Shown here: positions 1-8,743 of the stretch, piece after piece
How positions within the stretch are numbered: position 1 is the first letter of the stretch
How the letters are laid out: every line of letters begins with the position of its first letter
Source of the DNA: Pseudomonadota bacterium
GTDB lineage: Bacteria > Pseudomonadota > Alphaproteobacteria > Acetobacterales > Acetobacteraceae
Length of the DNA: 46,637 nucleotides
Reading direction: 5' to 3'
Assembly: GCA_019351895.1 (NCBI GenBank)
Contig: JABBOH010000018.1
Coordinates: forward strand, 1-46,637
The notes under the pieces: model-generated
What the model saw: the letters and a program-made list of their open reading frames with translations, nothing else
What the model was told of the DNA's origin: nothing
Database searches by the model: none
Position numbers and translations under genes: made by a program

Positions 1-128
1 GCAGGACGGGGCGCATGCAGGACGGGGCGCATGCAGGACGGGGCGCATGCAGGACCGGGCGCATGCAGGCCGGGGCGCATGCAGGACCGGGCGCATCCAA
101 GGCGGGGCGCATGTAAGGCCCGGGCGGC
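1..128. repeat. 16-bp tandem repeat, about eight units
   Basis: Eight head-to-tail 16-base units run from the window edge. Units 1-3 are identical (gcaggacggggcgcat), units 4-6 differ by one base each, and units 7 (97-112) and 8 (113-128) are increasingly degenerate, so the array decays toward rplY. The array may extend left of the window. Sixteen is not a multiple of three, so a reading frame crossing it would repeat only every 48 bases; this favours a non-coding minisatellite. There are no spacers, so it is not CRISPR. Confidence 0.9.
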
Positions 129-176
129 GCCGTCGCCGGAAAATGGCCAGGCGGCATGCGCGCTGACCTGTTGCCT

Positions 177-238
177 GCGGGCAGCCCTTCGGCTAAACGC
201 CCGCCCTTAACGTCGGCACCCCTGGAGGCCGGCGTTTT
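177..238 (+). promoter_or_regulatory. two-hairpin leader before rplY
   Basis: The first hairpin has an outer stem GCGGGC (177-182)/GCCCGC (199-204), an inner stem AGCC/GGCT (183-186/191-194) with a CTTC tetraloop, and an AAAC bulge. The second pairs AACGTCGGC (209-217) with GCCGGCGTT (228-236), with one G-T wobble and a ten-base loop, and runs into TTTT (235-238). This is the shape of an intrinsic terminator or attenuator, ending 22 bases before the rplY ATG. It may end an upstream transcript or regulate rplY. Enterobacterial rplY is autoregulated through its leader, but this structure is not recognisably the same one. Confidence 0.55.
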
Positions 239-260
239 CGGTATTTCCAAGGAGCGAGTT

Positions 261-980
261 ATGGCCAATTTCACGACGATTCAGGCCGAGCTGCGCGAGC
301 GGGCAGGTAAGGGGGCAGCGCGCGCAACACGCCGGGCGGGAAAGGTTCCCGCCGTCATCTACGGGGCGAAGCAGACGCCGACCCTGATCTCCCTCGAGCC
401 GCGCGCGGTCGTCCGCGAGCTGCATCGCGGCGGCTGGCGGTCCCGCCTCTATGAGGTGAACCTCGGCACCGACACCGCGCGCGCCCTCATCCGCGACGTG
501 CAGTTCCACCCCGTCACCGACCAGCCCGAGCATGTCGACTTCCAGCGCCTCGCCCCCGGCGAGCAGATCCGCGTGGCCGTCGCCGTGGTGTTCGAGGGTG
601 AGGCGACCTCGCCCGGCCTCAAGCGCGGCGGCGTGCTGAACGTCGTGCGCCACACGGTCGATGTCTATGCCGACCCCGAGACGGTGCCGGAGCATTTCAG
701 CGCCGATCTCAGCGAACTGGACATCAACGACAACGTCCGCTTCTCGGACCTTCGCGGCACCGAGGGCACGCGCCCGATCATCCTCGACCGTGACTTCGTG
801 GTGGCGACCGTCGCCTCCGTGACGCAGAACGCCGCCGACGTGGCCGAGGAAGCGGCGATCGCCGCCGCCCAGGCCGCCGCCGCGCCCGCCGCCAAGGGCG
901 GCAAGGCACCGGCGAAGGGCGCCGCTCCCGCCAAGGCAGCCGCGCCCGCCCCGGCGAAGCCGGCCGCGAAGAAGAAGTAA
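261..980 (+). CDS. rplY: 50S ribosomal protein L25 (CTC/TL5 form)
   Basis: L25 binds 5S rRNA in the central protuberance of the large ribosomal subunit. The 239-residue product is the long general-stress (CTC) form: an N-terminal L25 beta-barrel (about residues 1-95), a C-terminal TL5-like beta domain (about 100-190), and an Ala/Pro/Lys-rich, presumably disordered tail of about 50 residues ending in KKK. The ATG at 261 is chosen over one at 156 because AAGGAG lies just upstream (249-254) and the family sequence begins at MANFTTIQ. The 35 codons before it overlap the leader hairpins. pth and ychF follow, an order common in alphaproteobacteria. Confidence 0.96.
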   Translation: MANFTTIQAELRERAGKGAARATRRAGKVPAVIYGAKQTPTLISLEPRAVVRELHRGGWRSRLYEVNLGTDTARALIRDVQFHPVTDQPEHVDFQRLAPGEQIRVAVAVVFEGEATSPGLKRGGVLNVVRHTVDVYADPETVPEHFSADLSELDINDNVRFSDLRGTEGTRPIILDRDFVVATVASVTQNAADVAEEAAIAAAQAAAAPAAKGGKAPAKGAAPAKAAAPAPAKPAAKKK

Positions 981-1013
981 GCGCCTAACTCTGAACGGGG
1001 GCCGGGTCCGCCC

Positions 1014-1592
1014 ATGCTGCTCTGGGTCGGGCTCGGCAATCCCGAGCCGAACATGGCGCGCCAGCGCCACAACATCGGTTTCATGGCGCTGGACGCCATC
1101 GCGATCCGCCACGGTTTCGGGCTGTGGCGGCCACGTTTCAAGGGTCTGGTCGCCGAGGGCCGCATCGGCGCGACCCGCATCCTCGCGCTCAAGCCGATGA
1201 CCTATATGAACGCCTCGGGCCAGTCGGTGCAGGCCGCCCTCGCCTTCTTCAAGATCGAGCCGCAGGCGATGACGGTCTTTCACGACGAACTCGACCTCAT
1301 CCCTGGCAAGCTGCGGGTGAAGCAGGGTGGTGGGGCCGCCGGCCATAACGGGTTGCGCAGCATCGACCAGATGCTCGGCACGCCCGACTACCGGCGCGTG
1401 CGGCTGGGTATCGGCCATCCCGGCCACAAGGACCGCGTCCACGGCTATGTGCTGAGCGACTTCCCGGCGGCCGACCGGAGCTGGCTCATCCCGTTCCTCG
1501 ACGCGGTCGCCGACCGCGCCCCGGCGCTCGCCGAGAACCGTCCCGAGGATTTCATGACCGGCGTTGCCGAAGACATGCGGAAGGTATCGTAA
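1014..1592 (+). CDS. pth: peptidyl-tRNA hydrolase
   Basis: Pth cleaves the ester bond of peptidyl-tRNAs that drop off the ribosome, recycling tRNA in the cytoplasm. The 192-residue protein has the expected length and catalytic set: N9 in GLGNP, H19 in RHNIGF, D91 in HDELDL and an Asn in GHNGLRS near 112. The first ATG gives a standard N-terminus ([10 protein letters not shown]), although the ribosome-binding site is weak. The stop codon shares one base with the ychF start (TAATG), so the two are probably translationally coupled, and the gene lies 33 bases after rplY. Confidence 0.97.
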   Translation: MLLWVGLGNPEPNMARQRHNIGFMALDAIAIRHGFGLWRPRFKGLVAEGRIGATRILALKPMTYMNASGQSVQAALAFFKIEPQAMTVFHDELDLIPGKLRVKQGGGAAGHNGLRSIDQMLGTPDYRRVRLGIGHPGHKDRVHGYVLSDFPAADRSWLIPFLDAVADRAPALAENRPEDFMTGVAEDMRKVS

Positions 1593-2686
1593 TGGGGTTC
1601 AACTGCGGCATCGTCGGGCTGCCCAACGTCGGCAAGTCGACCCTGTTCAACGCGCTGACGGCGACGATTTCCGCCCAGGCCGCCAACTATCCGTTCTGCA
1701 CGATCGAGCCCAATGTCGGCCGCGTCGCGGTGCCGGACCGGCGGCTCGCGGCGCTGGCCGCCATCGGCAAGTCGGCGAAGATCATCCCGACCACCCTGGA
1801 ATTCGTCGACATCGCCGGCCTCGTGCGCGGCGCTTCCAAGGGTGAGGGCCTCGGCAACCAGTTCCTCGCCAATATCCGCGAGACCGACGCGATCATCCAC
1901 GTCCTGCGCTGTTTCGAGGACAGCGACATCACCCATGTCGAGGGCGACATCGACCCCGTGCGCGACGCCGAGGTGGTCGAGACCGAACTCATGCTCGCCG
2001 ATCTGGAGAGCCTGGAGAAGCGCGTCATCGGGCTGCAGAAGCGCGCCCGCGGCGGCGACAAGGAGAGTGCGGCTCAGTTGGCCCTGGTCGAGCCGATCAT
2101 CGCGGCGCTGACGGATGGCCGGGCGGCGCGCACCGAGATCCCCGAGGCCGAGCGCCGGAATGCCGAGCGGCTGCAGCTGCTGACCGCGAAGCCCGTGCTT
2201 TATGTCTGCAACGTCGAGGAGGCTTCGGCCGCCACCGGCAACGCTTTCTCGGCGCGTGTCGCCGAGATGGCGGCGCGTCAGGGGGCCGCCTATGTCGTGG
2301 TTTCCGCCGCCATCGAATCCGAGGTCAGCCAGCTTCCCGATAGCGAGCGGGCCGAGTTCCTGGAGGGGCTGGGCCTTTCCGACAGCGGGCTCGACCGCGT
2401 CATCAGCGCGGGCTACGGGCTGCTCGGCCTCATCACCTATTTCACCGTCGGACCCAAGGAGACGCGGGCCTGGACGATCCTCAAGGGCACCAAGGCTCCG
2501 CAGGCGGCGGGCGCCATCCATGGCGATTTCGAGCGTGGCTTCATCGCCTGCGAGACGACGGCCTATGACGACTACATCGCCTACAAGGGCGAGGCCGGGG
2601 CGCGCGAGGCCGGCAAGCTGCGGATCGAGGGCAAGGAATACGTCGTGAAGGACGGCGACGTGCTGCTGTTCCGCTTCAACGTCTAG
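1592..2686 (+). CDS. ychF: redox/ribosome-associated P-loop ATPase YchF (OLA1 family)
   Basis: YchF is an Obg-related protein that prefers ATP to GTP and binds ribosomes, with roles in translation and oxidative stress. The 364 residues are full length. The P-loop GLPNVGKS is at residues 9-16, switch motifs (DIAGLVRGASKGEGLGN) follow near 70-85, and the G4 position reads NVEE rather than NKxD, which is the mark of this ATP-preferring family. A TGS domain closes the C-terminus. Its start overlaps the pth stop by one base. Confidence 0.97.
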   Translation: MGFNCGIVGLPNVGKSTLFNALTATISAQAANYPFCTIEPNVGRVAVPDRRLAALAAIGKSAKIIPTTLEFVDIAGLVRGASKGEGLGNQFLANIRETDAIIHVLRCFEDSDITHVEGDIDPVRDAEVVETELMLADLESLEKRVIGLQKRARGGDKESAAQLALVEPIIAALTDGRAARTEIPEAERRNAERLQLLTAKPVLYVCNVEEASAATGNAFSARVAEMAARQGAAYVVVSAAIESEVSQLPDSERAEFLEGLGLSDSGLDRVISAGYGLLGLITYFTVGPKETRAWTILKGTKAPQAAGAIHGDFERGFIACETTAYDDYIAYKGEAGAREAGKLRIEGKEYVVKDGDVLLFRFNV

Positions 2687-2763
2687 ACTCCGCCGAGCCG
2701 GTGCTGGTGCCTCGTGCCGCGGTCCGGCAGAAAAGCTGAATCACGCACACCGGATCGTCGCTG

Positions 2764-3513
2764 ATGCTGCCGCCCTTCCACATCGTGCTCCCTCTCCTGC
2801 TGACGGCGGCCCTGGCTGGCGGCGTGCGCGGCTTCACCGGCTTCGGCACGGCACTCGTCTTCGTGCCGATCGCCAGCAGCATCGTGCCGCCGTGGGAGGC
2901 CGTCGTCGTTCTGTTCGTGATCGACGGCGTGACCACGCTGCCTCTCGTGCCGGCCGCGCTCCACAAATGCACATGGCGGGAGGTCGCGCCGCTCTGCCTT
3001 GGGGCCACCGTCACCGTCCCGATCGGCGCCTATTTCCTGCTTTCCATTGATCCGACGGCGTTGCGTTGGGCGCTCGGCGCCCTCGCGATGGGCGCGGTGG
3101 GCCTTCTCGCCTCAGGTTGGCGGTATCACGCGGCGCCAGGGCGCCTCGTCTCCGGCGTGGTCGGGGCGGCATCCGGGCTTCTGGGCGGACTCTGCAGCTT
3201 TTGGGGACCGCCGATCGCCATCTTCTGGCTCGGCGGGCAAAGCGGGACGGACGTTGTCCGCGCGAACATTATCGTCTTCTTGGCGGTCATGTCCGTTGTC
3301 GCCGGGATCAATTACGCAGCTCATGGGCTGTTCCACCCTGAGGTGACTGCCCTGGCGCTCATATTGATGCCGGTCTACGGCGGTGCCGTGTGGACCGGCA
3401 CCAAGCTGTTTCCTTACGTGTCCGAAAGCGGGTTCCGCCGCATCGCCTATGCGATCATCAGCGGGGCCGCCATCACCAGCCTTCCTGCCTTCGACCAGCA
3501 TGACGGGGGCTGA
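2764..3513 (+). CDS. TSUP-family (TauE/SafE) membrane permease
   Basis: A 249-residue integral membrane protein with about eight hydrophobic segments and the family's early GFTGFG motif (residues 24-29), repeated in weaker form mid-protein (SGLLGGLCSFWGPP). The family exports or imports small anions such as sulfite, sulfoacetate or thiosulfate. The substrate cannot be read from the sequence, and ssuD lies 13 kb away, so no link is claimed. The gene stands alone, 77 bases after ychF and convergent with the PNPOx-like gene. The start is the first ATG, with no strong ribosome-binding site. Confidence 0.88.
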   Translation: MLPPFHIVLPLLLTAALAGGVRGFTGFGTALVFVPIASSIVPPWEAVVVLFVIDGVTTLPLVPAALHKCTWREVAPLCLGATVTVPIGAYFLLSIDPTALRWALGALAMGAVGLLASGWRYHAAPGRLVSGVVGAASGLLGGLCSFWGPPIAIFWLGGQSGTDVVRANIIVFLAVMSVVAGINYAAHGLFHPEVTALALILMPVYGGAVWTGTKLFPYVSESGFRRIAYAIISGAAITSLPAFDQHDGG

Positions 3514-3561
3514 TCGCACCTGACACCCGAATGTGGCACCGCTCACCAGCGCGGGCGCCCC

Positions 3562-4167
3562 TCAATAGAGCGTCTCCTGCGTCCGCGCCGGCGCGTCGCG
3601 GTCGTAGGTCGCGCCGTCGACCTTGCCGTGAGACAGGCGTTGCAGCATCGCCCCGGCGCTCGGCAGGCGCGACCGCTCGACGAACCGCGCCGGATCCCAC
3701 AGCGCCGAGCGCACCAGCGCCTTGGAGCAATGGAAATAGACGGCGTCGATCGTCACCACGATCACGGTGCGGGGCAGCTTGCCGCCGACCTCGAACCGGC
3801 CGAGCAGCGGAGGCTCGTTCGAGATCACCGCGCGCCCGTTGACGCGCAACGTCTCCTGCACGCCCGGGATGATGAAGAGCAGCGATATCCGGGGATCGCG
3901 GATGATGTTGCGGAGATTGTCGACGCGGTTGTTGCCCGGCCGGTCCGGGATCGCGAGCGTCCGCTCGTCGATGATGGCGACGAAACCCGGGCGGTCGCCC
4001 TTGGGCGAGCAATCCAGCCCCTCCTCGCCGGCCGTGGCGATGACGACCAGGGGCGAGGCTTCGACGAAGGCGTTGTAATCGGGGTTGAGAAAGGCGATCT
4101 CCTTCTCGATGGAGCGCGGATGCGGCGGCCCGTAGAGCGCCTCGAGTTCCTCAAGCGTCGTGATCAT
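3562..4167 (-). CDS. pyridoxamine 5'-phosphate oxidase-like FMN/F420-binding split-barrel protein
   Basis: A 201-residue protein of the PNPOx-like split barrel superfamily, resembling the MSMEG_1061-type group. Visible features are the ATAGEEGLDCSPKGDRPGF strand pair near residue 45, the nucleotide-binding-like DRPGNNRVDNLRNI near 75, and IRDPRISLLFIIPG. Members bind FMN or F420 and reduce varied substrates; the substrate here is unknown and it need not make pyridoxal phosphate. The ATG at 4167 is preferred over one at 4191 because GGAAGGGG precedes it and it overlaps the upstream epimerase stop as ATGA, implying coupled translation. Confidence 0.85.
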   Translation of the reverse strand: MITTLEELEALYGPPHPRSIEKEIAFLNPDYNAFVEASPLVVIATAGEEGLDCSPKGDRPGFVAIIDERTLAIPDRPGNNRVDNLRNIIRDPRISLLFIIPGVQETLRVNGRAVISNEPPLLGRFEVGGKLPRTVIVVTIDAVYFHCSKALVRSALWDPARFVERSRLPSAGAMLQRLSHGKVDGATYDRDAPARTQETLY

Positions 4168-5138
4168 CCAGTCCCCTTCCCTGCGGCACATCCGGCCTGC
4201 GGCGAAACATAGCTTTCATCATGGGCGAACGGGAGCGGCTCGCCAGCCCGCAGCGCCGCGAGGATGCGACGGAAGTCCGTCTTCGCCCGGAAGCGGAGGT
4301 CGCGCTCGGCGGCGCGCGTGTCGTAGACGCGGCCGATGCTCGCCGGCAGCCGCCAGCCACGCGCCGCATAGAGCGCGGGCGCGTCCGGAAAGATGCACGC
4401 CACCACGGCCGCCGCGTCCTGCTTCAGCGCGACGGCGTCCTCGGGTCCGAACGGCGTGGGCGCGGCGATGACATAGGTGCCGAACCCGATGGCGACCGCG
4501 CGATCCAGCGCCGCGAGATGCGCCGCCGCCGCGTCCTCGACCGTCAGCCGCCGGTGGAGGAACTCGTTCGCCTTCATGTTCTCGCCCGAAAGGTCGCGGT
4601 GCGTGTCGTCCTCCTCCGGGAAGAACCGCCCGGTGCGCAGGATGACGCAGGCGAGCCCGTGCTCCAGTTGGTGCAGACGGCACAGCCCCTCGGCCGCCAG
4701 CTTCGTGACGCCATAGATGTTGCGCGGTTCGAGCGGACCCGTGCGCTCGTCGAGCCAGACGGCGGCGTCCCCGGTCTCGGCGCGGATTGCGGCCGTGATC
4801 ATCAGCGAGGTGGTGGAGGTGAAGATGAAGCGCTCGTGCCCGGCCTCCGCCGCGGCGCGCAGCAGGTTGAGCGTGCCGGTCACGTTCACGTTGATGAAAG
4901 CTTGCGCCGGATGGCGCGCGATATCCGGCTTGTGCAGCGCCCCGGCATGGATCACCGCCTGCACGGCATGGTCCGCGAAGACCCTCTCCACCAGCGCCCG
5001 GTCGGCCACCGAGCCGACGATGTCGGTATCGGCGCCAGGCGCCATATCGAGTCCCGCCACCTGATGGCCGGCGGCGCGCAGCGCGGGCGCGAGAAACCGG
5101 CCGAGCCAGCCGGAGGAGCCGGTGAGAAGAACCCGCAT
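4164..5138 (-). CDS. NAD(P)-dependent epimerase/dehydratase (extended SDR)
   Basis: An extended short-chain dehydrogenase/reductase of 324 residues. The Rossmann motif GSSGWLG is at residues 7-13, the catalytic pair is Y142 and K146 in YGVTK, and the usual Ser/Thr cluster (TSTTS) is near 107-111. Such enzymes epimerise or dehydrate nucleotide sugars, or act on related carbonyl substrates; the exact reaction is not evident. The ATG at 5138 puts the nucleotide-binding fold at the N-terminus; another ATG at 5162 would add eight basic residues and cannot be excluded. It heads a two-gene unit with the PNPOx-like gene (ATGA overlap). Confidence 0.88.
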   Translation of the reverse strand: MRVLLTGSSGWLGRFLAPALRAAGHQVAGLDMAPGADTDIVGSVADRALVERVFADHAVQAVIHAGALHKPDIARHPAQAFINVNVTGTLNLLRAAAEAGHERFIFTSTTSLMITAAIRAETGDAAVWLDERTGPLEPRNIYGVTKLAAEGLCRLHQLEHGLACVILRTGRFFPEEDDTHRDLSGENMKANEFLHRRLTVEDAAAAHLAALDRAVAIGFGTYVIAAPTPFGPEDAVALKQDAAAVVACIFPDAPALYAARGWRLPASIGRVYDTRAAERDLRFRAKTDFRRILAALRAGEPLPFAHDESYVSPQAGCAAGKGTG

Positions 5139-5182
5139 GCGCCGGTTATAGCGCCTCGGCACACTCGCGACGACCGGCCGCC

Positions 5183-6211
5183 TCAGGCGCCCGAGGGGGC
5201 GCCGATCAGGCTGGCCAGGACATCCGCCGCCGCGCCGGACAGTGGCCCGCTCCGCGGCGAGATGCCCGGCGCGGGGGGCAAGGTCGCGGAAAAGGCCGCA
5301 TCGTCGGCCGCGATGAACTGCGGGATGGTGTCCTGCGCTACCGGCAGCACCGGGCCGCTCACGTCGCCGATATCGACGCCCGGCGGGTGCTGCGTCAGCA
5401 CGACGCCGAGGTCATGCGCCTGCGTGCCCGCCAAGTGATACGAGGCCATGTTGACGCTGAAGAAAACCGCCGTGAGGGCCGTGCCGGCCACGCCGAGCGC
5501 GGAGAATGTCGCCTCCCGCAGCAGCCAGCCCTGGTCCGCCGGGTCGCCGACCATCGCGACATAGCCGTAATGCGGCAGGCTGCCTGTGCCGCCCGGCGCG
5601 TAGACGGGTGCGAAAGGCTGCTCGGCGTGGATGTCGGAGGCGTAGTTCCCGATGGAGTCGCCGTAGGTCACGACCGTGACGAAGTTCCGGCCGTCGCCCT
5701 TGGGCGCTTCGGTGCGCGGGATGCCGGTAGCCTCGAACGCGATGCCGCCCAGCCCGGTCTGCTGCGCCGCGTATTCGGCCTGGATCCCGCCGAGGGAGTG
5801 GCCGGTGAGAAAGATGTTCGACGCGCCAATCCCCCGCTTCGCGGCGGCGGCCTCAACGTGTCGCGCGAAGGTGAGCGCGGCGGTCTCGCCAGGGGTCACC
5901 GCGCCGCTGCCGATGCCGGCATCCTCCCGCACCTGCGCCGGACCGATGGGCGGATGCGCGCCCGCCCCAGCCGGTACATGGCCGAGGCGCGTTCCTTCGT
6001 AGGAGACGAGGACCTGGTTGTCCGGCGTCAGCCAGACGCTGGCGCTGATGCCCTGGGCACTGCTGAAGGTCGAGAGTTGGCGGCCACCGGCCATGAAGCG
6101 CCTGAGGTCGCCGGGCAGGCCCGTCTGGTCATATTCCCAGTTCGAGGCGTCCAGGCATTCTGCGACGGTCGGGGTGGTGGTGGTGCTGGTGGGCATCATC
6201 ATGTCGTTCAC
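5183..6211 (-). CDS. lipase-like alpha/beta-hydrolase
   Basis: A 342-residue protein with a nucleophile elbow GHSLGG (residues 137-142, Ser139) in a class-3-lipase-like setting: FLTGHSLGGIQAEYAA followed by VVTYGDSIGNY. Candidate acid and histidine residues lie downstream but cannot be assigned confidently. There is no Sec signal peptide; the N-terminus is a Met/Thr-rich stretch. The last 90 residues are Gly/Ala/Pro-rich with acidic positions and may serve for non-classical export, which is speculative. The start is GTG at 6211 with a weak ribosome-binding site; ATGs at 6202 and just after are alternatives. Substrate unknown. Confidence 0.72.
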   Translation of the reverse strand: MNDMMMPTSTTTTPTVAECLDASNWEYDQTGLPGDLRRFMAGGRQLSTFSSAQGISASVWLTPDNQVLVSYEGTRLGHVPAGAGAHPPIGPAQVREDAGIGSGAVTPGETAALTFARHVEAAAAKRGIGASNIFLTGHSLGGIQAEYAAQQTGLGGIAFEATGIPRTEAPKGDGRNFVTVVTYGDSIGNYASDIHAEQPFAPVYAPGGTGSLPHYGYVAMVGDPADQGWLLREATFSALGVAGTALTAVFFSVNMASYHLAGTQAHDLGVVLTQHPPGVDIGDVSGPVLPVAQDTIPQFIAADDAAFSATLPPAPGISPRSGPLSGAAADVLASLIGAPSGA

Positions 6212-6249
6212 GCAGGGGGACGAGGGGATTGCATGAAGCGGCAGGTCGG

Positions 6250-6263
6250 GGGACCATAGTCCC
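6250..6263. promoter_or_regulatory. short inverted repeat in divergent promoter region
   Basis: GGGAC-CATA-GTCCC lies in the 203-base gap between the divergent hydrolase and gluconokinase genes. It could be an operator or chance in GC-rich DNA. No convincing -35/-10 pair was found nearby. Confidence 0.25.
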
Positions 6264-6414
6264 TGATCAATCGCGCGCGGGCGGGCGGGGCGTCACAGAC
6301 TGTTGTGGCTGGACAAGAGCGCGCGAGGCTGGCCCTCTGCCCGAGCCGTGGCTCCGGGAGCGCCGGCGCCTGACGCCCGGACCGCCGTGTCACCCCTACA
6401 GTTGGGAGCCTTGC

Positions 6415-6963
6415 TTGCCAGAACCTGTCCCCACGGCCCTGCCCTTCACCGCCCTCATCTTCATGGGCGTCTCGGGCTGCGGCAAGTCGACCATCGCCGG
6501 CTTGGTCGCGGAGCGGCTCGGCTGGCCGATGATGGAGGGCGACGACCTGCATCCGCCGGCCAATATCGCCAAGATGACGCAGGGCATACCGCTCGACGAC
6601 AACGACCGCCGCCCCTGGCTCGAGGCCATCGCCGCACGGATCGACAGTTGGCGGGAAGCCGGGACGCATGGCGTCGTCACCTGTTCGTCGCTCCGCCACG
6701 CCTACCGGGACATCCTGCGCGCCGGGCATGAGGACGTGCATTTCGTCTATCTCAAGGGCAGCTACGATCTGCTGCTTGGGCGCATGCAGCACCGCAAGCG
6801 TCATTTCATGCCGCCGTCCCTGCTGAAGAGCCAGTTCGCGACGCTGGAGGAGCCGGGACCGGACGAGGCGGTCGCGGTCCCGATCGATCAGCCGGTCGAC
6901 GCCATCGTCGCCGAGGTGATGCACGAATTGAATGCCGCGGCGTCCCGGAAGGGCCACGGATGA
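6415..6963 (+). CDS. gntK: gluconokinase, GntK family
   Basis: Phosphorylates D-gluconate with ATP to 6-phosphogluconate, feeding the Entner-Doudoroff and pentose phosphate pathways. The product is 182 residues: P-loop GVSGCGKS (18-25), then the family-typical GDDLHPPANIAKM and IPLDDNDRRPWL. No ATG lies at the expected N-terminus. TTG at 6415 is chosen because GGGAG sits six bases upstream and it gives the normal family length; the ATG at 6463 would remove the first beta strand, and the open frame upstream shows no homology. Its stop overlaps pncA as ATGA. Confidence 0.92.
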   Translation: MPEPVPTALPFTALIFMGVSGCGKSTIAGLVAERLGWPMMEGDDLHPPANIAKMTQGIPLDDNDRRPWLEAIAARIDSWREAGTHGVVTCSSLRHAYRDILRAGHEDVHFVYLKGSYDLLLGRMQHRKRHFMPPSLLKSQFATLEEPGPDEAVAVPIDQPVDAIVAEVMHELNAAASRKGHG

Positions 6964-7583
6964 GAGACAGCCGGGCGCTCCTCGTCGTCGACATGCAGAA
7001 CGACTTCATGCCCGGCGGCGCGCTCGCCGTGCGCGGCGGCGACGAGATCGTCGGCACCGTGAACCGGCTCGCCGGGCGTTTCGCCAACGTCGTGCTGACG
7101 CAGGACTGGCATTGTCCGGGCCACACCTCCTTTGCCTCCAGCCATCCGGGCGCGACGATCTACGACACCTTCGACGCCTATTACGGCCCGCAGATCCTCT
7201 GGCCGGATCATTGCGTCATGGGCACCCACGGCGCCGGATTCCACGCGGGGCTCGACATCCCCCATGCCGGGCTCATCCTGCGCAAGGGCTACCATGCGGC
7301 GGTCGACAGCTACTCGGCCTTTCTCGAGGCCGATCGTGAGACGCGGACCGGGCTCGACGGCTGGCTTGCCTCCCGCGGGATCACCGAGGTCGTGGTCTGC
7401 GGCCTCGCCACCGACTTCTGCGTTGGTTGGACCGCCTGCGACGCGCGCCATTTCGGCCTCGCCGTCTCGGTGGTGGACGAAGCCTGCCGGGGCATCGATC
7501 TCGACGGATCGCTCGCGAGGGCACATCGAAACATGGACATAGCTGGTGTCGATATCGTAACGATAGCGCAGCTTGCCGGATAG
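6960..7583 (+). CDS. pncA: nicotinamidase (isochorismatase-like)
   Basis: Hydrolyses nicotinamide to nicotinate and ammonia for NAD salvage. The 207 residues show the full catalytic triad D11, K109 and C154 (in ATDFCV), and metal ligands D49 and H51 (QDWHCPGH) with H84 as the third. Length and spacing match bacterial PncA. The start overlaps the gntK stop by four bases. The window also encodes the last step of NAD synthesis, nadE at 34923. Confidence 0.95.
   Translation: MRDSRALLVVDMQNDFMPGGALAVRGGDEIVGTVNRLAGRFANVVLTQDWHCPGHTSFASSHPGATIYDTFDAYYGPQILWPDHCVMGTHGAGFHAGLDIPHAGLILRKGYHAAVDSYSAFLEADRETRTGLDGWLASRGITEVVVCGLATDFCVGWTACDARHFGLAVSVVDEACRGIDLDGSLARAHRNMDIAGVDIVTIAQLAG
7553..7565. promoter_or_regulatory. 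palindrome TATCGT-A-ACGATA
   Basis: A perfect six-base-arm palindrome inside the last codons of pncA, about 140 bases before the recA start. It may be an operator or chance; the coding constraint (Ile-Val-Thr-Ile) could explain much of it. Confidence 0.2.
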
Positions 7584-7595
7584 GGGCGACAATGG

Positions 7596-7627
7596 TTGGC
7601 AGTTGCTTGCCAGTTGCTAAATTGTTC
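7596..7627 (+). promoter_or_regulatory. recA promoter with LexA-box-like direct repeats
   Basis: A plausible sigma-70 promoter is TTGGCA (7596-7601), a 16-base spacer and TAAATT (7618-7623). Overlapping it are three tetramers phased by exactly 11 bases: GTTG (7602), GTTG (7613) and GTTC (7624). The alphaproteobacterial LexA site is the direct repeat GTTC-N7-GTTC, so the 7613-7627 pair matches at seven of eight positions. Binding there would cover the -10 element. A LexA role is inferred. Confidence 0.55.
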
Positions 7628-7705
7628 TTATTCGACCAGACTCTGCGCGTGCTCGGTCGGGCAGCCGAGTCGGGCTTTGCCCGGCCTGGCTTTTGAGGGA
7701 AGAAG

Positions 7706-8743
7706 ATGGAAAAGACCAAGGCTCTAGACGCCGCTCTGGTGCAGATCGAACGGGCCTTCGGCAAGGGCTCCATCATGCGGATGGGCGCCCGGACCGGCGA
7801 CGAGCATATCGAGGTCATCCCCTCGGGCTCCATCGGCCTCGACCTCGCCCTCGGCATCGGCGGGCTGCCGCGCGGCCGCATGGTCGAAATCTATGGGCCG
7901 GAAAGCTCGGGCAAGACCACGCTCGCGCTGCACACCATCGCCGAGGCACAGAAGCGCGGCGGCACCTGCGCCTTCATCGACGCCGAACACGCGCTCGACC
8001 CGATCTACGCGCGCAAGCTCGGGGTCGATGTCGACAACCTGCTGATTAGCCAGCCGGATGCCGGGGAGCAGGCGCTCGAAATCGCCGACACCCTGGTGCG
8101 CTCCGGCGCGATCGACGTGCTCGTGGTGGATAGCGTCGCGGCCCTCGTGCCCCGCGCCGAACTCGAGGGCGAGATGGGCGACAGCCATGTCGGCCTGCAT
8201 GCCCGGCTGATGAGCCAGGCGTTGCGCAAGCTGACCGGCTCGGTCTCGAAGTCCAAGACGACCTTCATCTTCCTGAACCAGATCCGCCTCAAGATCGGCG
8301 TCATGTTCGGCAGCCCGGAAACCACCACGGGCGGCAACGCGCTGAAGTTCTACGCCTCGGTCCGTCTCGACATCCGGCGCATCGGTCAGATCAAGGAGAA
8401 GGACGAGGTCGTCGGCAACCAGACGCGGGTGAAGGTGGTCAAGAACAAGCTCGCCCCGCCCTTCCGTCAGGTCGAGTTCGACATCATGTACGGCGAAGGC
8501 ATCAGCAAGATGGGCGAGCTGATCGACCTCGGCGTGAAGGCCGGGATCGTCGAGAAGTCGGGCTCGTGGTTCAGCTTCGACAGCCAGCGCATCGGCCAGG
8601 GCCGCAACAACGCGCGCCAGTTCCTCCTCGACAATCCCGAGGTGGCCGCGACCGTCGAATTGAAGCTTCGGGACCATTCGGGCATCGTGGTGAATGCCAT
8701 GATGACGGACCCCGTGGGAGATGAGCTTGAGGCTGCCGAATGA
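7706..8743 (+). CDS. recA: recombinase RecA
   Basis: DNA strand-exchange protein of homologous recombination and activator of LexA self-cleavage. The 345 residues are normal length. Walker A GPESSGKT spans 64-71; the MAW region and DNA-binding loops L1 and L2 (FLNQIR, then [14 protein letters not shown]) are intact, and the acidic C-terminus (DELEAAE) is present. The ATG follows TTTTGAGGGAAGAAG, a good ribosome-binding site. The gene has its own promoter region of 122 bases. Its last 23 bases overlap the following deaminase gene. Confidence 0.99.
   Translation: MEKTKALDAALVQIERAFGKGSIMRMGARTGDEHIEVIPSGSIGLDLALGIGGLPRGRMVEIYGPESSGKTTLALHTIAEAQKRGGTCAFIDAEHALDPIYARKLGVDVDNLLISQPDAGEQALEIADTLVRSGAIDVLVVDSVAALVPRAELEGEMGDSHVGLHARLMSQALRKLTGSVSKSKTTFIFLNQIRLKIGVMFGSPETTTGGNALKFYASVRLDIRRIGQIKEKDEVVGNQTRVKVVKNKLAPPFRQVEFDIMYGEGISKMGELIDLGVKAGIVEKSGSWFSFDSQRIGQGRNNARQFLLDNPEVAATVELKLRDHSGIVVNAMMTDPVGDELEAAE

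Noticed and set aside
1-128. CRISPR array
   Set aside because: Units are contiguous with no unique spacers and no cas genes; a minisatellite explains it.
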